This document shows positions 46,302-55,124 of a stretch of DNA of 64,000 nt, one piece after another. Made by a program: the position numbers and the translations under genes. A model generated the notes under the pieces. The model did not search any database, was not told the origin of the DNA, and saw only the letters and a program-made list of their open reading frames with translations. The stretch covers positions 248,001 through 312,000 of the forward strand of contig NZ_PDJU01000001.1 of the NCBI RefSeq assembly GCF_004116455.1. The letters are read 5' to 3'. Positions within the stretch are counted from its first letter, which is position 1. Every line of letters begins with the position of its first letter. This DNA is from Arcobacter sp. F155 (GTDB lineage: Bacteria; Campylobacterota; Campylobacteria; Campylobacterales; Arcobacteraceae).

Positions 46302-48923
46302 ATGATTAAGTTACTTTCTATTTTACTTTTTCTTTCTAGTGTTTTATTTTCTAAAAGTATCTTCAATGATGAAGAACTAAAATATATAGAAAATAAGAAA
46401 TATATAACTGTTTCCAATGAGTTTGATTATGAACCTTATGATTTTAATCGAAATGGCAAACCATCAGGATACTCAATTGACCTATTGGAACTTATTTTAA
46501 AAGATAGTGGCCTTAAGATTAAATATTCAACAAAGCCTTGGACTCAATTACTAGAAGACTTATACAGTGGGAAACTAGATATTATTCATACTATTTATAA
46601 AACTAAAGAAAGAGAAAAAACAATGTCTTTTTCTACTGGTTATTCTAAAGTTATTCAAAGTTACATAATTAGAAAAAATGAAAAAGATATCGATAATATA
46701 GATAAGCTTTTTGCTAAAAAAGTAGGTGTTTCAAAAGGTTGGGGTGAAGTAGAGTTTTTTAAAAGATTTCCTCAAATTAAAATGGTATTTTATGAAAATA
46801 TTGAAGAGAAACTAAATGCCTTAAGTATTGGTGAAATTGATGCCATAGTAAATAGTAATAATGTAGCTAACTACTATATCAAAAAGTATGGATATACTAA
46901 TTTAAAAATTTCAAACTCTGTTAAAAATATGTATGGAGCAAGACTTAATAATCATCATTATGCTGCACTTAAAGAAAATTCTATTTTAATTTCAATAATA
47001 AATAAAGCCTATGATAATACTTCAATTGATGATATTGAAGAATTAAATAAAAAGTGGTTTGGAAAAGCTAATAGTTCAAATGTTATTTTTAATGAAAAAG
47101 AACAAGAGTACTTAGATAGGAAAAAAAGTATAAATCTATGTATTGATCCAGATTGGTTACCTTATGAGAGTTTTGATAAAAGAGGTAATCATATTGGTCT
47201 TAGTGCCGATTATTTTAAACTTTTTTCACAAGAGTCTGGATTGAAATTCAATACAGTAAAAACAGACTCATGGAGTCAATCCTTAGAATATATGAAAAAT
47301 AAGAAATGTGATATGGTATCTTTTATAACTCATACAAAAGAGAGGGAACAATTTTTTAACTTTACATCTGCATATTTAAAAATACCAATTGTAATTGCCA
47401 CAAAATTAGATATTTCATTTATTGATAACTTTAACAATTTAGGAGATAGAAAAATAGCAATTGTAAAAGGTTATGGTGTAGCAAAGAGTTTATTAGAAAA
47501 ATATCCTAATCTAAATATTGAGTATGTTGATAATATTTCAAAGGGTTTAGACTTAGTAGCAAAAGGAGAGGTTTTTGGATATGTAGACTCTTTTGCAACA
47601 ATTAGCCATACTCTTCAATCAGAGCAAAAAACTCAGCTAAAAATAGCTGGAGAAGCTGATATATATTGGAATCTAAGTTCTGGTGTAAGAAAAGATGAAC
47701 CTATTTTAGTTGATATTATGGAAAAACTAATAAATAGTGTAAGTGTAGAGCAAAAACAGAAAATACTTAATAACTGGATTGTTATAAAATATGAGAAAAC
47801 TATTGATTACAGTTTGATATGGAAAATTCTTTTATTTTTCACTTTGGTTCTTTTACTTTTTATCTATAAACAATACCTAATGAAAAAATCTATTAATGAG
47901 TTTTCTCAATTAATTGATTCTACAATGGAAGCAATACTGATTTTTAAAGAAGATAAGTTAGTAGATTCAAATGAAAGTGCGGTAAAGATATTTGCTTATC
48001 TTAATAAAAAAGATATGAAAGGTATGACTTTTGATGATTTTATTTCAGGGGAATCAAAAGAATTAGCATATAAAGAAAGAGAAAATGCAGAGGATAATAT
48101 TGAGCTTTTAGCACAAAGAAAAGATGGAAGTAAGTTTCATGCTTTATTTAGAGACTCAAGCTTAAAAGATAAGAATATTAGAGTAATAAGTGTAATTGAT
48201 ATTACTCATATAAAACAATTAGAGTCCCAAACAAAACAAGCACAAATGGGAGAAATGATAGAGAATATAGCTCACCAATGGAGACAGCCTTTAAGTACAA
48301 TCTCTACTATTTCTTCAGGTATTAGTTTGAATATAGATTTAGGAAATAAACCTGAATATAACACCATATCAGAGGATATGAATCGTATAGTTAGTACTAC
48401 AAAATATTTATCAAATACAATTGAAACCTTTAGAAACTTTTTAAAAGAGAAAAAAGAGTTAAAAGAGGTTGTTTTACAAGATAGATTAAATTTAGTAATT
48501 AGTATTGTAAGTGATTCATTAAAGAGTAGACATATTCAATTAAAAAATAATATAGATGAAGAAAAATTTACCTTTACTACAATAGTAGGAGAGTTAGACC
48601 AAGTACTTATAAATATAATAAATAATGCCAAGGATGCAATTAAAGAAAATGATATAAAAGAGCCATGGGTAGAACTAAATTTAGAGAAAAAAGAGAAATA
48701 CTTTTTATTAACTATTGAAGATAATGCAAAGGGAATTCCTGAAAAGATAATTGATAAAATTTTTGATCCATATTTTACTACAAAACATAAATCTCAAGGT
48801 ACAGGTTTAGGATTACATATGAGTTATAAAATTGTTACTGAGAGTTTAAGGGGAAAACTTTATGTAGAGAATACAAAAAATGGTGCAAAGTTCTTTATAG
48901 AAATACCTTACACCTTTGAATAA
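46302..48923 (+). CDS. Sensor histidine kinase with two tandem substrate-binding domains
   Basis: 873 residues. A signal peptide is followed by two family-3 solute-binding domains (about residues 25-255 and 275-490), a membrane helix (505-525), a PAS-like domain (535-640) and a kinase core: His in NIAHQWRQPL, N box INIINNAKDAI, G boxes EDNAKGIP and GTGLGLHMS. Similar to the kinase at 37165. Its stop is one base from the former end of fliP, which ran toward it before the mobile element inserted. Confidence 0.9.
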   Translation: MIKLLSILLFLSSVLFSKSIFNDEELKYIENKKYITVSNEFDYEPYDFNRNGKPSGYSIDLLELILKDSGLKIKYSTKPWTQLLEDLYSGKLDIIHTIYKTKEREKTMSFSTGYSKVIQSYIIRKNEKDIDNIDKLFAKKVGVSKGWGEVEFFKRFPQIKMVFYENIEEKLNALSIGEIDAIVNSNNVANYYIKKYGYTNLKISNSVKNMYGARLNNHHYAALKENSILISIINKAYDNTSIDDIEELNKKWFGKANSSNVIFNEKEQEYLDRKKSINLCIDPDWLPYESFDKRGNHIGLSADYFKLFSQESGLKFNTVKTDSWSQSLEYMKNKKCDMVSFITHTKEREQFFNFTSAYLKIPIVIATKLDISFIDNFNNLGDRKIAIVKGYGVAKSLLEKYPNLNIEYVDNISKGLDLVAKGEVFGYVDSFATISHTLQSEQKTQLKIAGEADIYWNLSSGVRKDEPILVDIMEKLINSVSVEQKQKILNNWIVIKYEKTIDYSLIWKILLFFTLVLLLFIYKQYLMKKSINEFSQLIDSTMEAILIFKEDKLVDSNESAVKIFAYLNKKDMKGMTFDDFISGESKELAYKERENAEDNIELLAQRKDGSKFHALFRDSSLKDKNIRVISVIDITHIKQLESQTKQAQMGEMIENIAHQWRQPLSTISTISSGISLNIDLGNKPEYNTISEDMNRIVSTTKYLSNTIETFRNFLKEKKELKEVVLQDRLNLVISIVSDSLKSRHIQLKNNIDEEKFTFTTIVGELDQVLINIINNAKDAIKENDIKEPWVELNLEKKEKYFLLTIEDNAKGIPEKIIDKIFDPYFTTKHKSQGTGLGLHMSYKIVTESLRGKLYVENTKNGAKFFIEIPYTFE

Positions 48924-49033
48924 GTCACTTAAAGGACTGGGCGAGGTTTCCAATAATCAATGCCCAACCATCAATTACAATAAAGAAAATAATCTTTATG
49001 GGCAGAGAAATCATAACAGGTGGAAGCATCATC
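48924..49033. repeat. Left attachment repeat (attL), remnant of the fliP 3' end
   Basis: Identical to 57418-57527 apart from an A at 48991 against T at 57485. On the minus strand it encodes the last 35 residues of FliP plus stop, cut off from the rest of the gene. The difference changes ATT to ATA, both isoleucine. It starts one base after the stop codon of the histidine kinase. Confidence 0.9.
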
Positions 49034-49105
49034 CTGATAATTTATTCTCTGTAAGTACTATGAAATCGTAGTTCTTAATTTTATGTGGATATTATTGGAT
49101 TTATT

Positions 49106-50155
49106 TTATTCATAAATATTGATATTAAGAGAGAAACTATTCTTCTCAGATTCAATATAAGCTGAGTATACATTAAATAAATATTCAGTAGTAGTATGTC
49201 CTAACATTCTAGCTATTTCTGTAACTTTAAAATGACCTGAGTTTAGCATATTTGTAGCAAAGGTATGTCTCATTTCATATAGTCTTCTTTTCTTTAAAGC
49301 TAAATCTTTAAGTAGTGGATACCAATGATTTTGTGCAATCCATTGTGTATCTGACCAAGGTAAGCCATTAGGTCTAGGGAATACATATTCTGAATGACCA
49401 CTTATTTTTCTTTGCTTATCAATAAATTCTCTTACTTTTGCAAACATAGGTAAAGTTCTAATTGAGCTTTCAGTTTTTGGTGTTGTATCTTGATTAAAGT
49501 CTCTAGTTCTTCTAATGTAGATTTCTTTGTCTCCAATGTCAATCCACTTTAAAGCTATTAGTTCTCCACTTCTAAGACCTAAGCTTGTTGCAATACCAAT
49601 ATAATTATGAAACCATCCAAAGCTGTTATCTAAGAGTAATTTAACTTCATCAACAGAGAAGGGTGTTATCACTGGTTTCTTTTTCTTTGGATGTTTGATA
49701 TTTTTAAAAAGGTTACTAGATAATACTCCATCATATACAGCTTCTTGAAGAATACCACTAAATACAGTTCTATAAAGTTCTACTGTTTTTGCAGTTTTGC
49801 CCTCTTCAAAATGATTGTTTAAAAATTGTTTTAAAGTACTTATTTTTATATCTTTGATTTTCATTTTACCATATTCAGGAAGTATCCATTTATCAATCAT
49901 TTTGCAGTATCTAATATATGTTCTTTCTTTTAGGAAATGCTTTTTCTCTTCTTTAAACCTTTCAATGTAGTAGAAAAGTTTTACATTACTACTTTTATTG
50001 TTACTAACTTCTATGATAAAGTTTGGTAGAAGTTCTCTTTCAACGTATTTTAGATTTTTCTTTGTATTATTCAATCCTGTTGAACGTTTTCTTTGTTTTC
50101 CATTAACTTGTACGCTCATGTAGATTTTGTTTCTATATATAAATGTTGAAGCCAT
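49106..50155 (-). CDS. Tyrosine-type site-specific integrase
   Basis: 349 residues with an AP2-like N-terminal DNA-binding segment, a SAM-like core-binding domain (about 60-150) and a C-terminal catalytic domain. The catalytic set is Arg195 (SLGLRSGE), a Lys near 227, Arg296 (LYEMRHTFAT, with Tyr at the usual first His), His320 (LGH) and Tyr330 in LFNVYSAY. I chose the ATG at 50155, with AAGGAG seven bases upstream; an earlier start at 50218 has none. It lies 72 bp from attL and should catalyse insertion at fliP. Confidence 0.92.
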   Translation of the reverse strand: MASTFIYRNKIYMSVQVNGKQRKRSTGLNNTKKNLKYVERELLPNFIIEVSNNKSSNVKLFYYIERFKEEKKHFLKERTYIRYCKMIDKWILPEYGKMKIKDIKISTLKQFLNNHFEEGKTAKTVELYRTVFSGILQEAVYDGVLSSNLFKNIKHPKKKKPVITPFSVDEVKLLLDNSFGWFHNYIGIATSLGLRSGELIALKWIDIGDKEIYIRRTRDFNQDTTPKTESSIRTLPMFAKVREFIDKQRKISGHSEYVFPRPNGLPWSDTQWIAQNHWYPLLKDLALKKRRLYEMRHTFATNMLNSGHFKVTEIARMLGHTTTEYLFNVYSAYIESEKNSFSLNINIYE

Positions 50156-50302
50156 TTTATTTCTCCTTGTTCTAGAGAAACAATCTTTTTTAGTATGTTT
50201 TAGTTTATATTGTCCCATTTCTTATATATATTTAATAATATATAATATGAGATTATCTTGGTTTTTTAGTTAGTTTAGATATTGTTCACCTTTCCATAAT
50301 TA

Positions 50303-50845
50303 TTAGTTTATATACTCTATTAAATCGTCATCCATCTCATAATAGATGCCTTCATATGATAGGTCTATAGCAATACTTTCATAATCTATATTGTTAGATA
50401 TAATAGAAGGAATAGACTTTAAATCATAAAGTTCTTCTATTAAAGTATAAGAATACTCTTTTAGTGAAGTGTTTTCATAAATTACAACATCTTCATATTT
50501 ATCTAAAGCTTCATCTATATTTGAAACAATAGATTGTTCTATTAGAAACTTTATTGCTTTTAGTTCTATAACACTTAAGCTTTCAAGTTTTTCAATAGTT
50601 GAATTTAACTCAAAGATATTTTCATATTCACTTATATCCCATAAGCTAATCTCTTCCCATTCCCAATCTGTTATGAAGTACTCTTCATGTTTTTCATAAC
50701 CGTAATTTAAAGCACATAAATTTTCACCACTAGTAAGTATCTTACTCACAATTTCCTCTAAATCATCACAAGGTAAACTAATCCATTCTCCATGTAGATG
50801 GCCTTTGTTATAAGCACTTAAGTCTGTAATAAATACTTTTAACAT
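50303..50845 (-). CDS. ardA: ArdA-family antirestriction protein
   Basis: 180 acidic residues. The ArdA N-terminal pattern is clear: VFITDLSAYNKGHLHGEWIS, followed by EEYFITDWEWEEIS and a helical acidic C-terminal part. ArdA mimics B-form DNA and blocks type I restriction enzymes, which protects an incoming element. AAGGAG precedes the ATG; a TTGACT/CATTAT promoter and a 21-bp palindrome (50868-50888) lie upstream, so expression looks regulated. Confidence 0.85.
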   Translation of the reverse strand: MLKVFITDLSAYNKGHLHGEWISLPCDDLEEIVSKILTSGENLCALNYGYEKHEEYFITDWEWEEISLWDISEYENIFELNSTIEKLESLSVIELKAIKFLIEQSIVSNIDEALDKYEDVVIYENTSLKEYSYTLIEELYDLKSIPSIISNNIDYESIAIDLSYEGIYYEMDDDLIEYIN

Positions 50846-50867
50846 CTTAAACTCCTTTTTTGATATT

Positions 50868-50888
50868 AAAGTACATTAGATGTACTTT
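50868..50888. promoter_or_regulatory. Palindromic operator candidate upstream of ardA
   Basis: AAAGTACA (50868-50875) and TGTACTTT (50881-50888) are perfect arms around a five-base spacer, 23 bp upstream of the ardA ATG and downstream of its likely -10. No repressor gene is evident in the element. Confidence 0.5.
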
Positions 50889-51106
50889 CTCATAGTATTA
50901 AAGAAAAAGTTGTGATATTAGAAGTAGATAATGTAAGGTAATGTAGTTTAGTCAATTAAAAAACTCAGGTTAATAAGTATATGAGGGGGGTATGTTTTGT
51001 TTATATCAAAAGAGTTTGAAGTATAGGGCTTAGAATAAATCAGATAAATTTCTATAAAGAAAATAAGTATATTATCTAATGAGTTATATTTGAGACAAAG
51101 TTTAGT

Positions 51107-51502
51107 TTACAGTCCCTGATTTTGTTTAGTTTCAATACATTTTCCATTAATTTTTATATTCTTATTATTAGCAAAGCCATATCCTTTTATATTATATGGA
51201 GAAGTTTTTGAAAACTCAACAGTAACATTAATATTTCCATCCTCAACTTTAAAAAGTGAAATTTCTTTAGAAAACCAATCAATCTTTGATTGTATATTTG
51301 GTAATATCAATTCTATTTTTCCAGAATCTTTATATAAAATTAATGCAGATGGTTTTCCATACCATTCTTTTTCTAGCGATAACTTTGCTTCTTTTTTAGC
51401 TCTTAATTCACCGTTAAATTCACGTGTTATTATGCAAGTATAATCTATTGTTTTCGAAAATAAATTAGTTAGTATAAATAGTGTAATTAAAATTGATTTC
51501 AT
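51107..51502 (-). CDS. Small secreted protein of unknown function
   Basis: 131 residues. A signal peptide (SILITLFILTNLFS) is followed by a beta-rich domain with two cysteines (YTCIITREF and INGKCIE) that could pair. No lipobox. I do not recognise a family. The 261 bp between it and ardA hold only the ardA promoter region. Confidence 0.6.
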   Translation of the reverse strand: MKSILITLFILTNLFSKTIDYTCIITREFNGELRAKKEAKLSLEKEWYGKPSALILYKDSGKIELILPNIQSKIDWFSKEISLFKVEDGNINVTVEFSKTSPYNIKGYGFANNKNIKINGKCIETKQNQGL

Positions 51503-51705
51503 ATTTTATATGCCTTTTTAAATAATAAGTTAGATTATAGTATAAAAAAAAATTAGTATTCTGTAAAATAAATAATTATTAACTTTTTTATAAAAAAGAT
51601 ATTTTATATTAGGTTTACATAAGAGAAATATAAAATAATACCTATACATTATTGTAGATATTAATATGAAATAGAAAGATTAATGATGTACTAAGTTACA
51701 AAATA

Positions 51706-52332
51706 TTATAAATTTTCAAACTCTTTTTTTAATAAATTTAATTTTTCATATTCATTTTTAGGTAAATCTAAAGCTAATAGTTTATCTAGTACTTTAATTT
51801 TATAATAGTCAATTTCAATAATATTTAAATAGTTTAAAGCTTCTTCAATACTTTTATTTTTAGCTATTGAAAAAACAATATCTACTGATAGATCTAAAGT
51901 TTCATGTGGTAATTCTCCAAAAACTTTATAAGTATTATTTATAAAATTAAGTATATCTAATGCTTTAAAAGGGTAGTTTTCAGAAATAGAAATGCCTACT
52001 TCTAGAATATAGTAAATATGGTATTTCATTTGTTTTTTATTGTAGTTATTCTTTAAAAGTTTAATTATATTATCAATTTCTACTTCTTCTTTATTGATTA
52101 CTTTTTCATAAGCTTTCAATCCATAAAAATATTTTTCACTTAAATTATTTACTATTTCAAATGATTTAGTTTTATTTATGTGCAATAGTTCTTTTGAAAT
52201 TTTATATAGAGTTAATTCAAACAATACACTATCATCAATATTTTCAATTAATTTAAAAGACTTTTCTAAATCTTTTTTAGCATAAGAGATTGCCTCTTCA
52301 CTAATTTTTAATAATGTTTGATAATTCTTCAC
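51706..52332 (-). CDS. All-helical repeat protein of unknown function
   Basis: 208 residues predicted wholly alpha-helical, with repeated SF/YPF-KALDILN-like helices (KKDLEKSFKLIENIDDS, SENYPFKALDILNFIN, SIEEALNYLNIIEID) like a HEAT or TPR array. No signal peptide. It lies 36 bp downstream of the protease gene and is probably co-transcribed. It could be a scaffold, but no function is known. Confidence 0.55.
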   Translation of the reverse strand: MKNYQTLLKISEEAISYAKKDLEKSFKLIENIDDSVLFELTLYKISKELLHINKTKSFEIVNNLSEKYFYGLKAYEKVINKEEVEIDNIIKLLKNNYNKKQMKYHIYYILEVGISISENYPFKALDILNFINNTYKVFGELPHETLDLSVDIVFSIAKNKSIEEALNYLNIIEIDYYKIKVLDKLLALDLPKNEYEKLNLLKKEFENL

Positions 52333-52367
52333 TTAAACTTATTCCTTACTTAAGTTAATTTAAAATC

Positions 52368-53780
52368 TTAATCAAGATGCCTATCTGTATTTAGTCCATA
52401 AATATTTTTAATCTCTTCAAAACTATTTCTTGCTTTTTTAGTTTCAAATACATATTTTTTTAGCTTAATATCTAAAAAGTCTATAACAGTATATTTATCT
52501 TTTGATTCATCTATTAATTTAACAAAGTGTTTGAAATCAACTATATTAACTCCATTAACTGATTTAACTAAATATATATATGGATTATATCCATCATTTA
52601 TATTGTGGTTGAATTTTTCTACTTGTATTATCACACCTTCTTTAGCATGGCTTGCTTTCTCGTTAAATTTATAGAAGGTTTCAAACAGTGTAGCATTAAA
52701 ACCATGTGTTGAAATATAATTAGATGTAAGAGGACTAAAAACTAATCCTGCAAAAATTAAGTATCTTGGTTCTTTAAATCTTTCATATTTAACTAATCTA
52801 TTTCTTTGTTTTAGAGTATAATTTAAATCTATTGTTTTCCCATCTCTTAAAACTTGAATAGATACCTTTTGTCCAACAGGTTTTTTATGTAGTGCATAAT
52901 TGATATTTTGAGCTCCATATTTAGTTTGAACTGTTCCATTATCAATGACTTTTTCTCCATCAATTTTTAATAGTATATCACCAAGCTTTAAATCTTTTTC
53001 ACTATCTTCAATATCAGTAATTACTACACCTTTATCACCTTTCATATTGTAATAAGACTTTAAACTTTCATTTTGTAGATTTTGAAATGAAGTATCACTA
53101 TTTTCAAATCCATCCACTTTTCCATCTTTTATATCTTCTAAAAAAGTATTTACAATTGTGGAAGGGATTATATAACCAATATTATCAGACTGATTTTTTA
53201 AATATGATTGCATCACAATTCCAACAATATTGTTATTATCATCTAATGCAGCACCACCACTATTACCACTATTTATTGAAGCATCAACTTGAATACTTAA
53301 TAGATTTTCACCACTCCAAACATAATTATGAGTTTCAATTCTTGATACAATACCTTTTGTAGTAGATAAATCATATCCACCTATTGGATATCCAAGAACA
53401 GTTATATTATCTCCAGTTTTTATATCTTCTGTAAAATTAAGTGGCTTAGTATTTTTAAATAGTGATTTATCTTTCACTTCTAATATAGCTAAGTCTGCTT
53501 GATTAGATATATATTTTATATTAGCAATATATTTTTTTGAACTTTTATCTTGTGATACTTGAATAAACTTAGCATTAGAAACGACATGAGCATTTGTAAT
53601 AATATAGTTATCTTTAATAATTACACCCGAACCACTTACTTGTATCCTTTGGCTTGTTTGCCAAGGATATTTATAATTTGGTATTGATGCTGAAACAAAT
53701 ACTTTTACAACTGAATTAATTGGTAGGTTTTGAGCAAAGCAAAATATACTTAGAGTTAGAATTAGCAGTAGTTTTTTCAA
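52368..53780 (-). CDS. Trypsin-like serine protease with PDZ domain
   Basis: 470 residues. A signal peptide (cleavage near CFAQ) puts it in the periplasm. The chymotrypsin-fold triad is His65 (ITNAHVV), Asp96 (QADLAILEV) and Ser174 (SGNSGGAAL). A PDZ domain follows (GVVITDIEDSEKDLKLGDILLKIDGE, about residues 245-315). A C-terminal extension of about 120 residues is of unknown type; a degraded second PDZ is possible. HtrA/Deg-like in the core but not a close DegP. Cargo of the integrative element. Confidence 0.85.
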   Translation of the reverse strand: MKKLLLILTLSIFCFAQNLPINSVVKVFVSASIPNYKYPWQTSQRIQVSGSGVIIKDNYIITNAHVVSNAKFIQVSQDKSSKKYIANIKYISNQADLAILEVKDKSLFKNTKPLNFTEDIKTGDNITVLGYPIGGYDLSTTKGIVSRIETHNYVWSGENLLSIQVDASINSGNSGGAALDDNNNIVGIVMQSYLKNQSDNIGYIIPSTIVNTFLEDIKDGKVDGFENSDTSFQNLQNESLKSYYNMKGDKGVVITDIEDSEKDLKLGDILLKIDGEKVIDNGTVQTKYGAQNINYALHKKPVGQKVSIQVLRDGKTIDLNYTLKQRNRLVKYERFKEPRYLIFAGLVFSPLTSNYISTHGFNATLFETFYKFNEKASHAKEGVIIQVEKFNHNINDGYNPYIYLVKSVNGVNIVDFKHFVKLIDESKDKYTVIDFLDIKLKKYVFETKKARNSFEEIKNIYGLNTDRHLD

Positions 53781-53832
53781 TTTTCCCCTTGTGATTTTTA
53801 ATTATGGTTAAATTTATGAGATAAGAATAAAT

Positions 53833-54546
53833 TCATTGTTGAAGTTTTAGAATAATATTTTCAAATTGAATTCTATCATATATTCTTCTAGCAAGATCAT
53901 CTGCATGGTATGCTAGTTCTTGATTCTCTTCTGGATTAATAGAATATCCTTCTTTTTCCAAAGCTAAACCAATCATAATAAATATATAATTTTTTACGTT
54001 AAAAGTATTAGTTGACTTTGAATTGTTTTTAACAATTAATATCATTTCTATAATTTCTGAGTTACTCATATTTTCAAATTCTATTGCCAATTTTTTCAAA
54101 CAATTTTTTGCATTCTCCATAGTATTTTCAGTTTCAAGTTTTGCTATTGCTAATTTATATTCTTCTTCCAATTCTTCATCTGACATTGCATAAAGATTTT
54201 TTTTTGTATATTCTTGTTCAGATATATTTTCATTATTCTTTTGTACTAATTCGTAAATTTCATTTACTGTAGCATTAAAGGTATTTGTTGCTTCCAAATT
54301 GGCAGGTATATAGTCATTCACATTATGACCTAATTGAGAAAGCGCTAAATACAATGTTGTTGTGATTGATTGCTTAATTTCATCTTCACTTTCATTTTTA
54401 TTGAACCCTTGAGTATATCTTGACGGATTTCTTAATGCATTTAGTCTTACTTGATTGATATCATTAATTAGATTTTTACTTTTACCCATAGATTTAATTA
54501 TAGCCCATATAAACAATAATACAACAATACCTATTATGATTTCCAT
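53833..54546 (-). CDS. Membrane-anchored helical protein of unknown function
   Basis: 237 residues: an N-terminal membrane helix (IIIGIVVLLFIWAII), then soluble, mostly helical sequence with acidic patches (NLYAMSDEELEEEYKLAIAK). The C-terminal end contains YHADDLARRIYDRIQFENI. Family not recognised. First gene of the run 53833 to 51706, with the protease next to it (53 bp). A dyad at 54569-54591 lies just upstream. Confidence 0.55.
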   Translation of the reverse strand: MEIIIGIVVLLFIWAIIKSMGKSKNLINDINQVRLNALRNPSRYTQGFNKNESEDEIKQSITTTLYLALSQLGHNVNDYIPANLEATNTFNATVNEIYELVQKNNENISEQEYTKKNLYAMSDEELEEEYKLAIAKLETENTMENAKNCLKKLAIEFENMSNSEIIEMILIVKNNSKSTNTFNVKNYIFIMIGLALEKEGYSINPEENQELAYHADDLARRIYDRIQFENIILKLQQ

Positions 54547-54568
54547 TTCAAATTTCCTTTTAGTAAAT

Positions 54569-54591
54569 ACTATAAATGTCTTTTTTATAGT
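54569..54591. promoter_or_regulatory. Dyad operator candidate upstream of the membrane-anchored protein
   Basis: ACTATAAA (54569-54576) and TTTATAGT (54584-54591) are perfect eight-base arms around seven bases, 23 bp before the ATG at 54546. Confidence 0.35.
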
Positions 54592-54888
54592 ACAAATAAT
54601 TATATTAAATAAATGTTTTAAATGTCTTTTATTTGATAATAAATCTATAAATTAATAAGTAATTTTATTAAGTATGTTTATGTATGCTACAAAGAGGACT
54701 AATTTGTGTATGTTTTTATATATAAGAAAATACTAAATATTAAGATAATGTAGTTATATAAGTTATAGTTTTGTAGGTTTGTGTATGTATTGATTAAATG
54801 AGTATTTTTATAAATAGTGGTAAGTTTAAAAATTTCTATAGAGAATTATTTTATTAGTTGTATACATTAGAGTTATTTGTCACTTCTT

Positions 54889-55000
54889 AAAAGTTAAAAG
54901 ACCTTTTATTAAAGTTCAGTCAATCGTTTTCAGTACTCAGTCGCAAAGCTCCTTCCGTTCTTCAAACTCTTTCCTTCCTTTATAAGGTCATTTAACTTTT
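54889..55000. repeat. 112-bp block with 17-bp inverted ends, candidate structured RNA or miniature repeat
   Basis: AAAAGTTAAAAGACCTT (54889-54905) and AAGGTCATTTAACTTTT (54984-55000) are inverted with one mismatch. The 78 bp between them are noticeably richer in C and G than the flanks and contain TCAGTC twice and GGAAGGA-type purine stretches on the minus strand. No reading frame explains it. Confidence 0.5.
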
Positions 55001-55124
55001 ATTGAGAGAAAGCTAAGTGCAATTAGTTTTAGTTGAAGTTTGTTATTTGATATAAAATATTAAAAAATACTTAATTGTCCCATTTCTCATTAATATAGAA
55101 ATATATATTATAAAAGTGGGACAA

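Larger units (their letters stand above)
54547..55124. other. 578-bp non-coding region in the element
   Basis: No convincing gene on either strand. It holds the dyad at 54569-54591, three similar 11-mers (TTTATGTATGC at 54677, TTTGTGTATGT at 54703 and at 54778) that could be weak iterons, and the hairpin-like block at 54889-55000. The rest is AT-rich sequence in which I see nothing. Confidence 0.5.

Noticed and set aside
48924-49033. tRNA gene as the attachment site of the element
   Set aside because: The repeat does not fold as a tRNA; it is clearly the fliP coding end.
52740-53362. Plus-strand frame of 91 codons within the protease gene
   Set aside because: A shadow with Tyr/His/Leu-rich low-complexity sequence opposite a clear protease.
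54677-54788. Iteron array for plasmid replication
   Set aside because: Only three similar 11-mers at irregular spacing in AT-rich DNA; not enough for an iteron origin.
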